A stretch of 64,000 bases of DNA. Origin: Pardosa pseudoannulata. Lineage: Eukaryota; Arthropoda; Arachnida; Araneae; Lycosidae. A model generated the notes under the pieces. That model ran no database searches. It was not told the origin of the DNA and saw only the letters and a program-made list of their open reading frames with translations. Below are positions 11,706-24,636 of this stretch, piece after piece. Location: contig CM063502.1 in assembly GCA_032207245.1 (NCBI GenBank), positions 48,388,904 through 48,452,903 of the forward strand, given 5' to 3'. Position 1 is the first letter of the stretch. Each line of letters starts with the position of its first letter. Position numbers and translations under genes: made by a program.

Positions 11706-13440
11706 CGTTAATAACATGGTTTCGGTAGCAAGACCACCAAGCATAGATAAAACAATCATTACAAGCAGATTTTATTGCAGACAATCCGAGTGACTAGTAA
11801 CAATTTCAGGTGAAAAATAAACAAATCTTTTTCCAGAAAATAGGATATATACGTGAACATTCGTAAATTTCTTTTTAATGCTACTGTCTACTTTTTCAAC
11901 GATAGATAAATCAAAAAGATTCATATAATGTCTTTTTTTCAAGAAAAAATGGAGTTCACAAAAAATTCCATCCGTGACGATTTTTGAGGAATTGTAACAT
12001 TGTCTGATTCGTAGGAAAACTGTAAAAGAAATATATAATTTTGTATCAGTGGTTGAAAAAGTGAACATGAAACAAAGCTGAGTTACAGTTCTGTTCTTTG
12101 TGGCATTTTTTCTCGGTTTAATAAAATGTAAGAATAATTATCTAAACTTTCTTTTTACTTTAGTTTGTACTAAACACTTTTTCATTATCACACACTTCAT
12201 TTTTAGTGCTACTACGTTTTTTAGTTCAAATAGTATTGCTACACTTTTTTCACTTAAGCACTACATCTTTTTCATACGTCTTAACATTCTGTAATTTATA
12301 ATTCATGGTTAAAAATAATGCTGTAATTGCTGTCAAAGACAATTTGCCGTTTTTCAAATCAGCTTACCTTTATTCTTTGGATTTTGTACCAACTTCTCTT
12401 ACCATTTTAAATGGGTATTTAATTATAATAGTTGAAATTTGAATAATTTATTTACTTGTTCCAATATATGTACTTTTCAATTTAATATTACCTGTTCTTG
12501 TTAGATTAAAATTAATGTAGCTCTTAAAAGTAATTGTTGGGTTCTGCTCGACTAATGAGCGAATAAAACTCATTAATGCTAACGAAGAGCTCAGTGAATT
12601 TTCCTGATGTAAAAAAAACACTGTCTTATTCAAACAATCTTGGTCAAACTGAATTATGCTTCCAAAATTTTATCAACTGACATAACTTATGTTTACAATT
12701 CTATATGAAGAAATGTATGCTGATAATTTTATCCATAAAACGAAAAAATAATGCATTGTTGAATCAAACTATTTTGGGGAAACTAGCTTCATTGCTTTCC
12801 ATTTAATAAACAAAGAAAAACATTTTGGAAGCTACAAAGGATAGTTTTATTACTATATGGATAAAAGTGTGTGGAAATTTGCAATTAACATCAACCTCTA
12901 GAAGGCAATGTTTAACTCTTGGGTATCCGAAATTTTGACTTCATGTTATGAGATACCTAAAGAACATAAAGAATTACAATATTGTTTTATAAATATCGTA
13001 CCTTATTTCCCCACATGCTTTCAGTATAATGAATAAATATGTACTTGCAATAGTATACCTTGTAAAAAAAATATCAGAAATAGATTTCTTTAATAAATTC
13101 AGGATAGGACTTTTATAAATTGTTATTATGAAAGGTTCTTTCTCGATAAGGAAAACTCAATTTGTATGGACAAATAAAATCTAGAACTATGACAGACAAG
13201 CTGAAAACATATGTTACCAAAAAAAAAATAAAGGTAAAAAAGTAGACTAAGAAAAGAGAAAGGGAAAATGTACTCTTTCTTGTTTCTTGCTCAAAATCTA
13301 TTTTATTCGGCTACAGATGATTAGGGGATACTCTTATTAATCAATTCTCTTGACCCGAATCTTAAAACTCTTTCTTGCTATTTCCTTTCCTATGTTTTAC
13401 CATTAAGTAAAATTTGTGTTATTTTTTCTGTTTTTATCAA
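10471..13440. other. Mostly featureless AT-rich DNA
   Basis: A (TA)n tract lies at 11682-11705 and a short (GT)n at 11147-11161. The 71-codon frame at 11323-11538 (+) encodes a charged product starting MKNTCYSTKGRE. It is less AT-rich than its flanks and follows an 'attttag' acceptor-like motif, but I recognise no family and cannot support it as a gene. Frames at 10704-10928, 11772-12068 and 12100-12294 look like chance AT-rich frames. Confidence 0.45.
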
Positions 13441-13451
13441 ACAATGGTTGT

Positions 13452-13498
13452 ATCAAACAACCATATGTAGTGGGTTCCACTACATATGGTTGTTTGAT
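13452..13498. repeat. Perfect 22-bp hairpin with 3-base loop
   Basis: Bases 13452-13473 are the exact reverse complement of 13477-13498, with loop GTT. The arm starts ATCAAACAACC. It could be a tiny foldback element or a template-switch product. No repeat copy was found elsewhere in the window. Confidence 0.9.
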
Positions 13499-13625
13499 TT
13501 TCTATTCTATATATATGTAATGTTCGAAAATTATTGTAAACAATTATTAAAGTCAAAACTCATTTCTTTCTTTTAATCCAAGAAGTAAAAATTACTTTTG
13601 ACTTAAATTATTTGGTAACGCAATA

Positions 13626-13965
13626 GTGGCAAACTTTCACTTCTTTGGCTTTGGCTGGAGGTTAGCATGTGTAATGCAGAATAACTGTGAAATTGTTATC
13701 ACATCAGATGTTAAAAAAGCCTGTACCGTGGGAGTTGAGTATGAGTACGATACGAGATTTTGAGTTGTAATGTAGTATCCGTGTTGCTTTGTGGCAAACT
13801 TTCACTTCTTTGGCTTTGGCATGAGGTTAGCATGTGTAATGCAGAATAACTGTGAAATTGTTATCACATCAATCAGATGTTAAAAAAGCATGTACCGTGG
13901 GAGTTGAGTATGAGTACGATACGAGATTTTGAATTGTAATGTAGTATCCGTGTTTCTTTGTGGCA
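13626..13965. repeat. Two-copy tandem duplication, 165-bp unit
   Basis: The block 'ggcaaactttcacttctttg' recurs at 13628 and 13793. The copies are nearly identical, so the duplication is recent. The second copy has an extra 'atca' (local microduplication). Confidence 0.9.
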
Positions 13966-14149
13966 TTTCTTTCAAATGACGAGAAGCCATATTGGATTTT
14001 AGTTGATTTATAATAAAGCTAAGAGGAAAATAAAAGAAATTTCTCACCACAAACTATATACGTGACTGTGTTATTTCGTCATGGATTTAAAATTGCTTTC
14101 CTCATATCCCCTGTATAAGAATAGCCTAAGTTATCTGTCCGTCTGTCCT

Positions 14150-14365
14150 CGAATTTATGAAGCGGCTGGACCTGGAATGGATAAGAGAATCCATATAGAG
14201 CGATTTTACGCAACGTCACAAACTATTTTAATGCCCTTCCCATACATTTTCATGTTTACGATAGACAATAGGCAACCAATATGTCCCCTTCCGTATGAAA
14301 CGAAAAGCCAGAATTGTCATAAGTTGAGATGTGTCCTGCTGCTTGATATCGCCCTATTGAATTCT
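14150..14365. repeat. Dispersed repeat, copy 1
   Basis: Shares 'aacgtcacaaactatt', 'atgcccttcccat', 'cattttcatgtttac', 'gccagaattgtcataa' and flanking spacing with 16690-16850, in the same orientation. It covers the 95-codon frame at 14081-14368, which I therefore do not treat as a gene. Confidence 0.7.
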
Positions 14366-14895
14366 TGATGAGTTAGGTTTAGCAAAATTCAAAGCGAGTG
14401 TTTAAAACGTTTGAAACCGCTCCCTTTTCTAGCGTTTAATGTCATTATTTCAAGATCTATTTCCCCGGTTAAGAGCAGTGATTAAATTTATCACATAAAT
14501 AGGTAAAAATAACATTTTTTCTAGCATTATGATGTCATTTCTTTAATCATCTCATTTAATCATTTCTTATTTTAAATTATTTAAATATCGTCTGCATTAT
14601 TTTCATGCGTTTTATCACTGAACTTAGATATTAAGTCAATAATTTTCTTTTATGTTTGGCTTAAATAATAGATTAGGTACATATGTGATCATTTTAAATT
14701 TAATCATCGATTATTTTTCATTGCCATGAAAATTTTATTACTGGTAATAACAACAAATTCTTTTTATAAAAGTCTATGAGGCTATATCGCAGACTAATAA
14801 ATATCTACTGTTTAAGTTATATATCTTTGAAAATTAAGAAGTTTGTTTTTTATACATAACCACACGGTTTGACTAAATGAATTCAGCTTCATTCT

Positions 14896-14982
14896 AAAAA
14901 AAAAAAAAAAAAAAAATAAAAAACAAAACCCCCCCCCCCCCCCCCCCCCCCCAAATAAACCACACACACACCAACACCGCAC

Positions 14983-15013
<31 letters not shown>

Positions 15014-15018
15014 AAAAA
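14896..15018. repeat. Poly-A / poly-C / poly-A homopolymer block
   Basis: An A-rich run, a run of 24 C (14929-14952), a short CA-rich piece, then about 30 A. Such a mix is biologically odd. It may be a real low-complexity insertion or a sequencing/assembly artefact. Confidence 0.85.
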
Positions 15019-15117
15019 AGAAAGTGCTATTCACAGTATCGGGAGACTTTAGAGGAGTATGAAGATAAACAATTAAAGGTGTAACAGATAATTCTTCTAT
15101 TCAAACTATTCTTTTAA

Positions 15118-15615
15118 AAGTCACCGCTAGGTGAGTATTTGGCGCTGTGTAAAGAAAAGTATTTGGCGCTGTGTAATAGAAAATAGAGCGTTAATAAATG
15201 CAAATCAATACGGAAATTAGTTTCTTAATTGTGCCAATAGATGTAATGTGAAATCTGAATAAACTTTTTCTTCTGCTCAGCGTACGTGATACTGAAGATC
15301 ACGAAACTTTATCGGTGTTTATGTAGATTTTACGCTTTTTTAAAAGTGTTGCCATATTGCACTTGAACTAAATCAGAAAATGTGCATAATAAAAGGTAAT
15401 TTTATTCCGTATTAATTTGCATTTGTTAACACTCTATTTTCTATAACACAGCGCCAAATATTCGGCTAGCGGTGACTTTTGGAACTAATTTGTTTCTTTG
15501 CGTAATCCTTCGTCCCCGTCTTGTTTAATCTTCCAACAAAATGTGGCGTCATTCTCGCATATAGATCGCGCTACAAAACACTGTGAGCACTGTCAGTTTA
15601 ATTATGGCCACCCGG
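15118..15615 (-). mobile_element. Long-TIR MITE, copy truncated at left end
   Basis: Matches the complete element at 55983-56595, but the unique centre is in the opposite orientation. The right end is intact ('atggccacccgg' followed by TA). The left end begins inside the TIR at 'agtcaccgctag', so the outer part of about 130 bases is missing. A short duplication 'gtatttggcgctgtgta' is present near 15137-15175. Confidence 0.8.
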
Positions 15616-16120
15616 TATATGTGTGTGTGTGCCTTGTATTTGCAGAGATAAATTACAGAAATAGAAAGAATATCTATTTTTCCTTGAAAAAAATATTAAA
15701 ATTTTCTTTAACTTTATTCACAAATTTTAAGGATACACATTTGTAATATAATATTAAAACGCGTTCATAAACACCTTGCTTACTTTTAGACAGGCAGCTT
15801 GAATTTGTGAGTACTTCTTTAGTCCTGTTTTTCTGTTATTACTGGATTTAAACGAAATGAAGGAGAGCAAAGTGGAATCTACATGGAAGGAGAGCATTTA
15901 AAAATTTTCACTCGCAAGTTGTCGATTCTCCCGTTGTGGGTTTTTCACCACATCAAGACAATCCAGCTCTCCGCCTATCATTACGAATAACACAACACAA
16001 CTAATATAAACCGGGAGTTTTTTCACTGCAGAGTCACTAAAACTTGTTACACTGCCCTTTCGATTCCATTTTGATGAAACACCACATAGAAGTTAAAAGT
16101 AGAAGAATGGGGTTTCGTAA
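15616..16120. other. No recognised feature
   Basis: It starts with a short (GT)n after the MITE end and continues as AT-rich sequence without an identifiable gene. Confidence 0.45.
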
Positions 16121-16240
16121 CGGAGATATCGGTTCGAATCCTTGTCGAATCCCTCCCCTATTCCTTTGCAAAAAGGCGAGGAAAAAAAGGGCAGCAGGGA
16201 CCAAGGGTTGATATTTTTTGTAGTCTCCTTGGCGTGATCC
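16121..16240 (+). repeat. Possible tRNA-like SINE fragment
   Basis: Contains an exact Pol III B-box (GGTTCGAATCC) at about 16133, preceded by an anticodon-loop-like 'tttcgtaac'. No convincing A-box is present, so this is not a functional tRNA. The overlapping minus-strand frame at 16037-16303 is not supported as a gene. Confidence 0.35.
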
Positions 16241-16689
16241 AGGAAGGAGGTTTTTAGAAAATCTATCATGGAATTCCTCAGAATCGCAAGTAATCCGTGA
16301 CAATCCTGGAGTATCGTAAAAATATTTTGAAAAATCTAAGAGTTACAAGCGAATTGATTCTCAAAAATGAATTTTGGTTTGGATATTTCACCACATTCAA
16401 ACAGAGAATAGTAATTTTTTACGTAAATCTCACACCAGCACGTGACTTCTAAAGAAGTGTTGGGCATTACATGCAAGTTTTTTTTGTGTGATTCTGTTAA
16501 AGAAACGTACTAAGATATTCGCTTTGTTTAACTTCAGAGTTCCCTAAATAAATATAACCAAGATATAAAGTTTTCATTTTTTCTGTACTCATTCTCCCGG
16601 AAGGGGTAGGTTCTTTTAGAATTATTAATGTTTCCCTTCTCCTTACATTTATTATGGAGCAACAATTGACAATCATAAAAATCTATAAG

Positions 16690-16850
16690 CCAATTTGTCT
16701 TAACGTCACAAACTACTATAATGCCCTTCCCATTCATTTTCATGTTTACAACAGCCAATAGGCAAACAATAAACTGCCTTTCCATTTGAAACTAAAGCCA
16801 GAATTGTCATAATTTAAGAATTTGCCCTACTGCGTGAAATCGTCTTATTG
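16690..16850. repeat. Dispersed repeat, copy 2
   Basis: Same family as 14150-14365, same orientation, moderately diverged. Confidence 0.65.
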
Positions 16851-16887
16851 TTAACTTAAAACTTTTTTTAATTGTTGCCTTAACCTT

Positions 16888-17030
16888 ACTAAGGGCCAGT
16901 CTCACCAAAGTCGTTTAACGGCTAACCGCGATTAACCCATGGCGCCAACCTATGGTGGAACTCAATTCTCCGTTTAAACAGAGATTAATCGCGGTTAGCG
17001 TTAAACGACTTCGGTGAGACCGGCCCTAAG
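16888..17030. mobile_element. Foldback MITE
   Basis: The left end 'aagggccagtctcacc' ... 'taaccgcgattaa' is the near-perfect inverse of the right end 'ttaatcgcggttag' ... 'ggtgagaccggccctaa'. The arms are about 45-50 bases around a short centre, and the whole forms one strong hairpin. No coding capacity. It is GC-richer than its flanks. Confidence 0.85.
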
Positions 17031-18937
<1,907 letters not shown>

Positions 18938-18939
18938 TA

Positions 18940-19512
18940 CAGTCTGTATCGGTTATATGGTCAGCTTAGCGGTCCAGAAAAATTAGACCATATTAAGCGG
19001 GGTGACCATATATGCCGAACAATACAATCCTATTGAGGATTGGCAGGGGTATATTCACCTATCAGAATGCAGTATTCATAAACAAATAATTAACATTTAA
19101 CATTTTAAAAATAATCCGAGAAGTAAAAACTATAGTAAAAATATTTTTAGGGGGGGGGGAATTTATTACCTTACCTTACCAATCGAAGTACAGCACACAT
19201 ACATACGTACATTCATGTTCAATGCATTTAAAAATAATCAGATATACAAGTCTGCTTCATTTTATTGGTTGTTAACACAACTTTTTATAAGTCCCTAACA
19301 GCTTTTAAATGCTCATCTGTTGCTTTGGTATTAATAAAATAATCTTTGAAAACATGAAACTGACTATATAATTGGTAACAAGAAAAAGAAAATGGCTGTA
19401 TAAGCCATCGCTTTAACACATGTTCCCTATTAAGTTAGACGGGACTTTAGAAAACTGACCATATAACCGGGGTGACCTTATAAGCGGTTGCCCATATAGA
19501 TTGTACTGACTG
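18940..19512. mobile_element. pogo/Tigger-like MITE
   Basis: Begins CAGTCTGTATCGGTTATATG and ends with the inverse type (...CATATAGATTGTACTGACTG), flanked by TA on both sides. Internal segments repeat the 'gaccatat' / 'gcggggtgacc' motif near both ends. The 573 bases have no transposase. The form fits a non-autonomous Tc1/mariner-superfamily (Tigger-like) element. Confidence 0.75.
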
Positions 19513-19739
19513 TATTAGATAAATTCTACAAATCAATGATTCTTAACCTTGTGTCCCCCACCAGGGAGGCGTCATAGCACTAAAAGAGAGACACAAGTAT
19601 ATTGAAAAGAAAATATTTTATGAATCTCATTTATATATAGTTTATTAAGATTATAAACGTTGTCAGCCTAATATTCAGATCAGAAGTCATTTCTTTGGAA
19701 ACCAGACCATTTTTGTGAATCATGGACTATCTCCAGACA

Positions 19740-20285
19740 CCCCCAGGAGATTTTTTTTCCCTCAAGTGCTCGTATATTGTAAAATTTTCCGACATTAAAC
19801 AACCATCATTAAAACCTATTCCGGTATAAATTACCTTCTCTATTTTCTCCCTTATAAAATCATTTAAGATAGCAAATAACACGAGCGATGTTGATATGAA
19901 TTCTATTTGCTTACAGAGAAGTAGTTCTACTACTGCTAATATACCATACCCAAACTGAACATAATCAGTGAAATCAGTATTATTATAGCTATTTTTACCT
20001 CATCCATCTGAATTAAAAATCTTAGCGAAAAGCTGATGCTGTACATCTTCAGCTATATCGTCAATTGTACGGGCAAGAATATCATTTGATAGAGATATGA
20101 ACTGCAATAATTTCCAAACATAGTTTCTAAAATCTCAGACAGCAAGAAAGTTCTTCAATAATGCTGTAAGGCTTTCTACGTATGGAAATATGAAACCTTG
20201 TGAGAGACTAGTAAACCTTTCTCATAAAAAACCCACAAAGATTCTTTTTTTTAATGATTTTTGACATGGTTTTAATTTTAATGGG
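19740..20285 (-). mobile_element. hAT-type (ZBED-like) transposase fossil
   Basis: Minus-strand translation in broken frames gives PYSIIEEL, then ILARTIDDIAEDVQHQL near 20040-20090, then LLLCKQIEF...LNDFIREKIE...GIGFNDG near 19800-19950. These match, from memory, the hAT/ZBED5-like blocks 'HTIGEEL', 'SRRIDDMAEDVE' and 'LLFCKPL...CTDGA'. Several stops and frameshifts make it a dead remnant. The D of the DES motif region is degraded. Confidence 0.6.
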
Positions 20286-20429
20286 GGGCAAAGGGGAAAG
20301 AGGTTCAAACTGGACTAAAACAATTACATACTTCACTATTTTTCACTAAAAAACATAACCAAAAAATATTAATTTATTGAAAAACTTTATATTATACAAT
20401 GGAGATCAAAATTATGTTTAGACAGCATT

Positions 20430-20432
<3 letters not shown>

Positions 20433-20504
<72 letters not shown>
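20433..20504. repeat. (TA)n microsatellite
   Basis: About 36 TA units. Open frames crossing it translate to (IY)n and are spurious. Confidence 0.99.
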
Positions 20505-20510
<6 letters not shown>

Positions 20511-20869
20511 CTGCACCGATACGGGCTTATTTGGGCATGAGGCTCTCTAAACAAATTCGTGTCTCTAAAGTCCGTGGTCAGATCGCAAGTACTGAACCAC
20601 TTCATTCGATTGACATCCGTCAAATTATCCGAAGCAGTGCCACGAGCGACCGCAGCTAATTGAGTAAGGAGGAAAGAATTTGGAATAAAACTAAATGCTC
20701 TAGTGGACCTCGAAGTTATGTCACCAGAATTAGTGAGGATGGCATGAACCTCATAATATGGGGTACAATTATAGCGGGAGGGATTTCGTGATATTTGCAC
20801 CTTCTAGACAGTATCCTCTTGGCCAAAAGAGATAACATTAAATTTACTCAGGTGGCAGAGGTAAGAGAA

Positions 20870-21215
20870 TTCCTTAAGCTGACCCAGACTAGTATGTCCA
20901 TACAGCAGCTGACAAACTGAAGAGCAGTCACCACGACAGCTATAGAGCTGCAGCTGAGATGCGCGAGGTCCGTCACGGTTCGAAGCTTAATGTGGTCAAC
21001 CCCAGTAAGGAACAAGCACTACAGAGGCAAGTTCTGGTCTACCAGGGAAGACGCAGAGAGAAAGATCACTCAGGCACCCCGGGTTCGTGAAGCCCGTACA
21101 CTCCTAAAGGAGAAGTGTCCCTGGGAACAGGTGGCAGAGGTAATCCTAGTTATCGGAACCATCGCTCAGAGTCATTACAAAGGGACGTTAGCACACATTG
21201 CGGAATCCCCGTGAC
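20870..21215 (+). repeat. Unclassified interspersed repeat, copy B
   Basis: Shares 'ctgacccagactag', 'cgacagctatagagctgcag', 'cggttcgaagcttaatgtgg', 'aaagatcactcaggcacccc' and 'gggttcgtgaagcccgta' with copies A and C. It contains GGTTCGAAGC, which is close to a Pol III B-box; no matching A-box is clear. Open frames in this region follow the repeat. Confidence 0.65.
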
Positions 21216-21574
21216 CCGGTTTGATCTCGCAATAGTCTTGGGGTGTGAAAAAATATCCTGATGAGATAAATAGCGATTATTCTATTAAATAAATAACAAT
21301 AATAATAAATGTGGAATGTTCTGAAAGCAGCATAAAAAATTGGAGTTGTGGTCCCCTCAGGATTTTTAGGCCCTTTGGCAAGGCTGCAGACCACATTGTC
21401 GAGTCCTTCATCAATGTAGGTACAGCCTTGATATACGTTAGTCATGGTCGCGCAGATGTTTCTGAATATTCGCAACAAATTGAAACTTCTCAGTCTTGGG
21501 AATGCAGGAAATAGTCCTCGTAAGATAGAGATTCGTTTTGACAAAGTCTTAGGTAAAGTAAACCTAATAAAAAT

Positions 21575-21625
21575 AAAGTAAATTTATTGTTATTAGATCT
21601 TTCCTAATAACAATAAATTTACTTT
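21575..21625. repeat. 22-bp inverted repeat, 7-base loop
   Basis: Bases 21575-21596 are the inverse of 21604-21625. No copies were seen elsewhere. Confidence 0.85.
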
Positions 21626-22635
21626 TTCTTGGAAATTTGATAAGCTCGTAATTAAGGTCATATTGAAGCTTTAGTGTCAAAATACTGCAATTGTGGTATG
21701 CATTGTTATAAAAGGAGGTTAGGGTCTATGGAAGTTACGATTGAAAATAAAGTTGCAAATAATGAAAGGTTTTAAAACGCTGCTGCAAATTATTTCTATA
21801 TTACTAAAGCTGTTCTGAAACTCATGTAGTAACGTAAAAGGTCATATCTAGGTGAAAGAGATATTTTTAAATGAAACATTTTTACATTCTGATTAAAATA
21901 CAAAGAATAAACCTTAATTTTATGAAAAATGATTATTAGAATGAAGTATCTGCTAGTTTATTAGATATCAATATCTGAAACAAAAAATTTCATCTTCAGT
22001 TCAAGCTTTATTTGAAATTATAAACTAATATCATTGAGAGAAATCATTGATATTAAAAAATCTAGTTATCACATTATATTATTTTTTATGCAAATCAAAG
22101 CTAAAACTAGATTGGTATTAATTGGTGTTCATGATTACCCACAGAAGAAGTAGAATTTTATGTGACACTATGTAAAGTAAACATAATTCTCAAAAGCCCA
22201 CAAGACCATAATTATTTAATAAAGCAGAATATTATAAAGTTAGGGATAAATAACTATCTCTCTTAAAACAAAAGTTGAAAAATGTTCTGCACATTCCTCA
22301 CTTAAGGTAATTCCCTTTTAATCCACTATTTATTTATTTTAAGCGATCCATTATTGATCTAAAGAAATAAAAATTTCTAAAGAGTAACCACAAAACTAAG
22401 AGTTTTTGAATATCCTGTTTCTAAAACTTATGTAAAAATAACTTAGATCCAAAAATAAGAGAAGCTTTCAGCATAGAATGTTTGAACTCCGAATATAGGC
22501 TTTACTTTTACGTTTCATCCTCCCCTCTTCAAATTGAATAAAAATAAAAAATCGTATAGAACATTCAAATTTACAGTGTAAAAGAAAAAGAGAGTGTCCT
22601 TATAGGGCAGATTATAGATTAAGGAGCTGCATGGA
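21626..22635. other. No recognised feature
   Basis: AT-rich sequence without an identifiable gene. Confidence 0.45.
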
Positions 22636-22639
22636 AGTA

Positions 22640-22905
22640 AATAGAAAAAAAAAGAGAAAGAAACTCAGAAGAATGTTGTAGAAATAAAAGTTGAACAAAT
22701 ACTGAAGCTTTTTATAGAAGAGACTCTCTAAAGAATTAAGTTTGTATATTAATACACTCCCATTGTTGATATACGTACTAGGCAAGAGTCATGTAAAAAA
22801 TAAAAGAAATAAGAGAAAGAAATTTAGAATGTTGGGGAAACAAAAGTCAAATAAACAAATGCAGAAGCATTTTTAAGAAACTTGAACGAATTTAGTTTGT
22901 AATCA
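22640..22905. repeat. Diverged two-copy tandem repeat, about 165-bp unit
   Basis: The motif series 'agagaaagaaa...gaatgttg', 'caaataaacaaatgcagaag' and 'gaattaagtttgta' occurs twice. Part of the unit ('ttgatatacgtactaggcaa') recurs in modified form at about 23785, downstream of the gag-like ORF. Confidence 0.6.
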
Positions 22906-23422
22906 TTTACCATGTTTATAATTTCAAAAGTGGGATTTAGATGTTGTTTAGGATATGTTTAAAAAAATATCAATGAATTTCGATGAATAACGATACTAGA
23001 TAAGTGATCCACAATTTTTATGCAAACTTAGAAGATTCTTACTAACGATCAGTTTCGATTCTAAGTTTTAAGAACTGTCAATTACGTTATTGTGTTTCAT
23101 GCTTACATGACCAAGTTTCCGTGAAATAATTTGGATATACGATGAATTATTGAAGATACGTGAATAGATATTTTGATGCAAAAATTTATCATATTTGCGG
23201 TCAGTTTCGATTTGAAGTTTTATTAATTCTGAGTGATGTTTATTAGAATTTTGATGTTTATATGAATAAGCTGAAGTGTACTAATAACTGTGATGTAAAA
23301 ATTGATATATTTAATGACGATTTGTTTTGTGTTGAATGAAACCGAAATTTAAGCTGTGACGACTTTGATGTTTGTGTAAAAGAAGTGTAAAATTATTTTC
23401 TTGTCAGTTACAACGTACATTT

Positions 23423-23732
23423 ATGAATATATCTTTCCTTGCAAAAGCAAAAAAAATGCGACCTTAAAATTCTAGCTGAAGAGCTTGGTGAGAAAGTAAA
23501 TCCTGAGAGCAGAATTATTGATATAAAAAAGCTAATCGAAAATAATAGCGATTATGAGGAAGAGACAGTTAAAAATATGTTAGAAACTATTGTTAATGCT
23601 CGTGTAGAGAAAGAAAACAGGGAATTTGAGTTAGAGAAATTAAGAATTCAAAATGCTAGAGAAAACGAAAGTGATGGTGTTATCGAAAATACTGATGTTA
23701 TTAAAAATAAAGGTGTTCTACGTTCTAAGTGA
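23423..23732 (+). pseudogene. gag-like N-terminal ORF of an LTR-type retroelement
   Basis: The open frame covers about 23439-23732 and ends in TGA. The product has the block CDLKILAEELGEKV, then IDIKKLIENNSDYEEE, then a charged coiled-coil-like tail (ENREFELEKLRIQNARE). From memory this resembles the start of gag-type proteins in spider gypsy-like elements. There is no ATG in frame: the upstream ATG at 23423-23425 is separated from the frame by an A-run near 23449-23456 that looks one base off. The frame stops after about 98 codons, with no capsid or pol following, so this is a fragment or a much-shortened element. It could also have been taken over as a small host gene, which I cannot show. 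Confidence 0.55.
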
Positions 23733-23755
23733 TGTGTACTCGATGTTTTCGATGT

Positions 23756-24025
23756 TTATAAGTTTATATATTAATAAAGTATAAATGTTGATATATGTAC
23801 CAGACAAAAATCGTGTAATGCATAAAGTTTGAAAGTCTGATAGAACATTTAGTACTTTTAACTAACAGCAAAATTGTTTAGGCAATATAGCTTATTTAAT
23901 AACAATTTATAGCACCTTTCTGGGTTTTGTTACTCGTTAAAATATTAAAACAACAAAAAACTTACAATATGCTTAAATTGTAATGTTTCTTGTATTTTAC
24001 ATCATTGATAGTTCTTCTTATATTA
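23756..24025. other. Spacer with a copy of an upstream motif
   Basis: At 23756-23825, 'tttatatattaataaagt' and 'gttgatatatgtaccag' resemble 22737-22805. The ORF is thus flanked by similar ~70-base stretches in direct orientation. A polyadenylation-like AATAAA lies in the downstream one. This is weak evidence for terminal repeats. Confidence 0.35.
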
Positions 24026-24030
24026 TGAAA

Positions 24031-24636
24031 AACAAATTCAGAAACTCAATAAGTAGTACATAATGATTCTCTAAAAACTTGTTTCATTTTTCATAAAGTT
24101 TGCATTTTCTCAAGTTAATATGGAAAAGAAATTTTGGGTTAGAAAAGTGACATTTTCAAATTATTATTTTCATTTATTTTTAAGACATTGTTTTCAAATA
24201 GTCAGTTTATTTGTGTTAAAAAATATTATTAAAAACAAATTCAGAAACTCAAAAAGTAGTACATAATGATTCTCTAAAAACTTGTTTCATTTTTCATAAA
24301 GTTTGCATTTTCTCAAGCGAATATGGAAATGAAATTTTGGGTTAGAAAAGTGACATTTTCCAATTATTATGTTCATTTATTTTTTAAGACATTGCTTTCA
24401 AATAGTCAGTTTATTTGTGTTAAAAAATATTATTAAAAACAAATTCAGAAACTCAAAAAGTAGTACATAATGATTCTCTAAAAACTTGTTTCATTTCTCA
24501 TAAAGTTTGCATTTTCTCAAACGAATATGGAAAAAAAATTTTGGGTTAGAAAAGTGACATTTTCAAATTATTATGTTCATTTATTTTTTAAGACATTGTT
24601 TTCAAATAATCAGTTTATCTGTGTTAAAAAAATTTA
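24031..24636. repeat. Three-copy tandem array, about 203-bp unit
   Basis: 'aaacaaattcagaaactcaa' or close variants occur at 24031, 24233 and 24437. Unit spacing is 202 and 204 bases. Copies are highly similar. Confidence 0.9.

Noticed and set aside
13452..13498. microRNA precursor
   Set aside because: A perfect stem with a 3-base loop does not look like a typical animal pre-miRNA.
16121..16145. Possible tRNA gene (exact B-box)
   Set aside because: No A-box, no cloverleaf and no acceptor pairing could be drawn.
20399..20800. Overlapping open frames rich in (IY)n
   Set aside because: They are translations of a (TA)n microsatellite on both strands. The same holds for frames at 28013-28399, 28614-28796, 31972-32157, 45191-45472 and 54347-54649.
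24031..24636. Regular repeats resembling a CRISPR array
   Set aside because: Units are about 203 bases with no short-repeat/spacer pattern, and the genome is eukaryotic.
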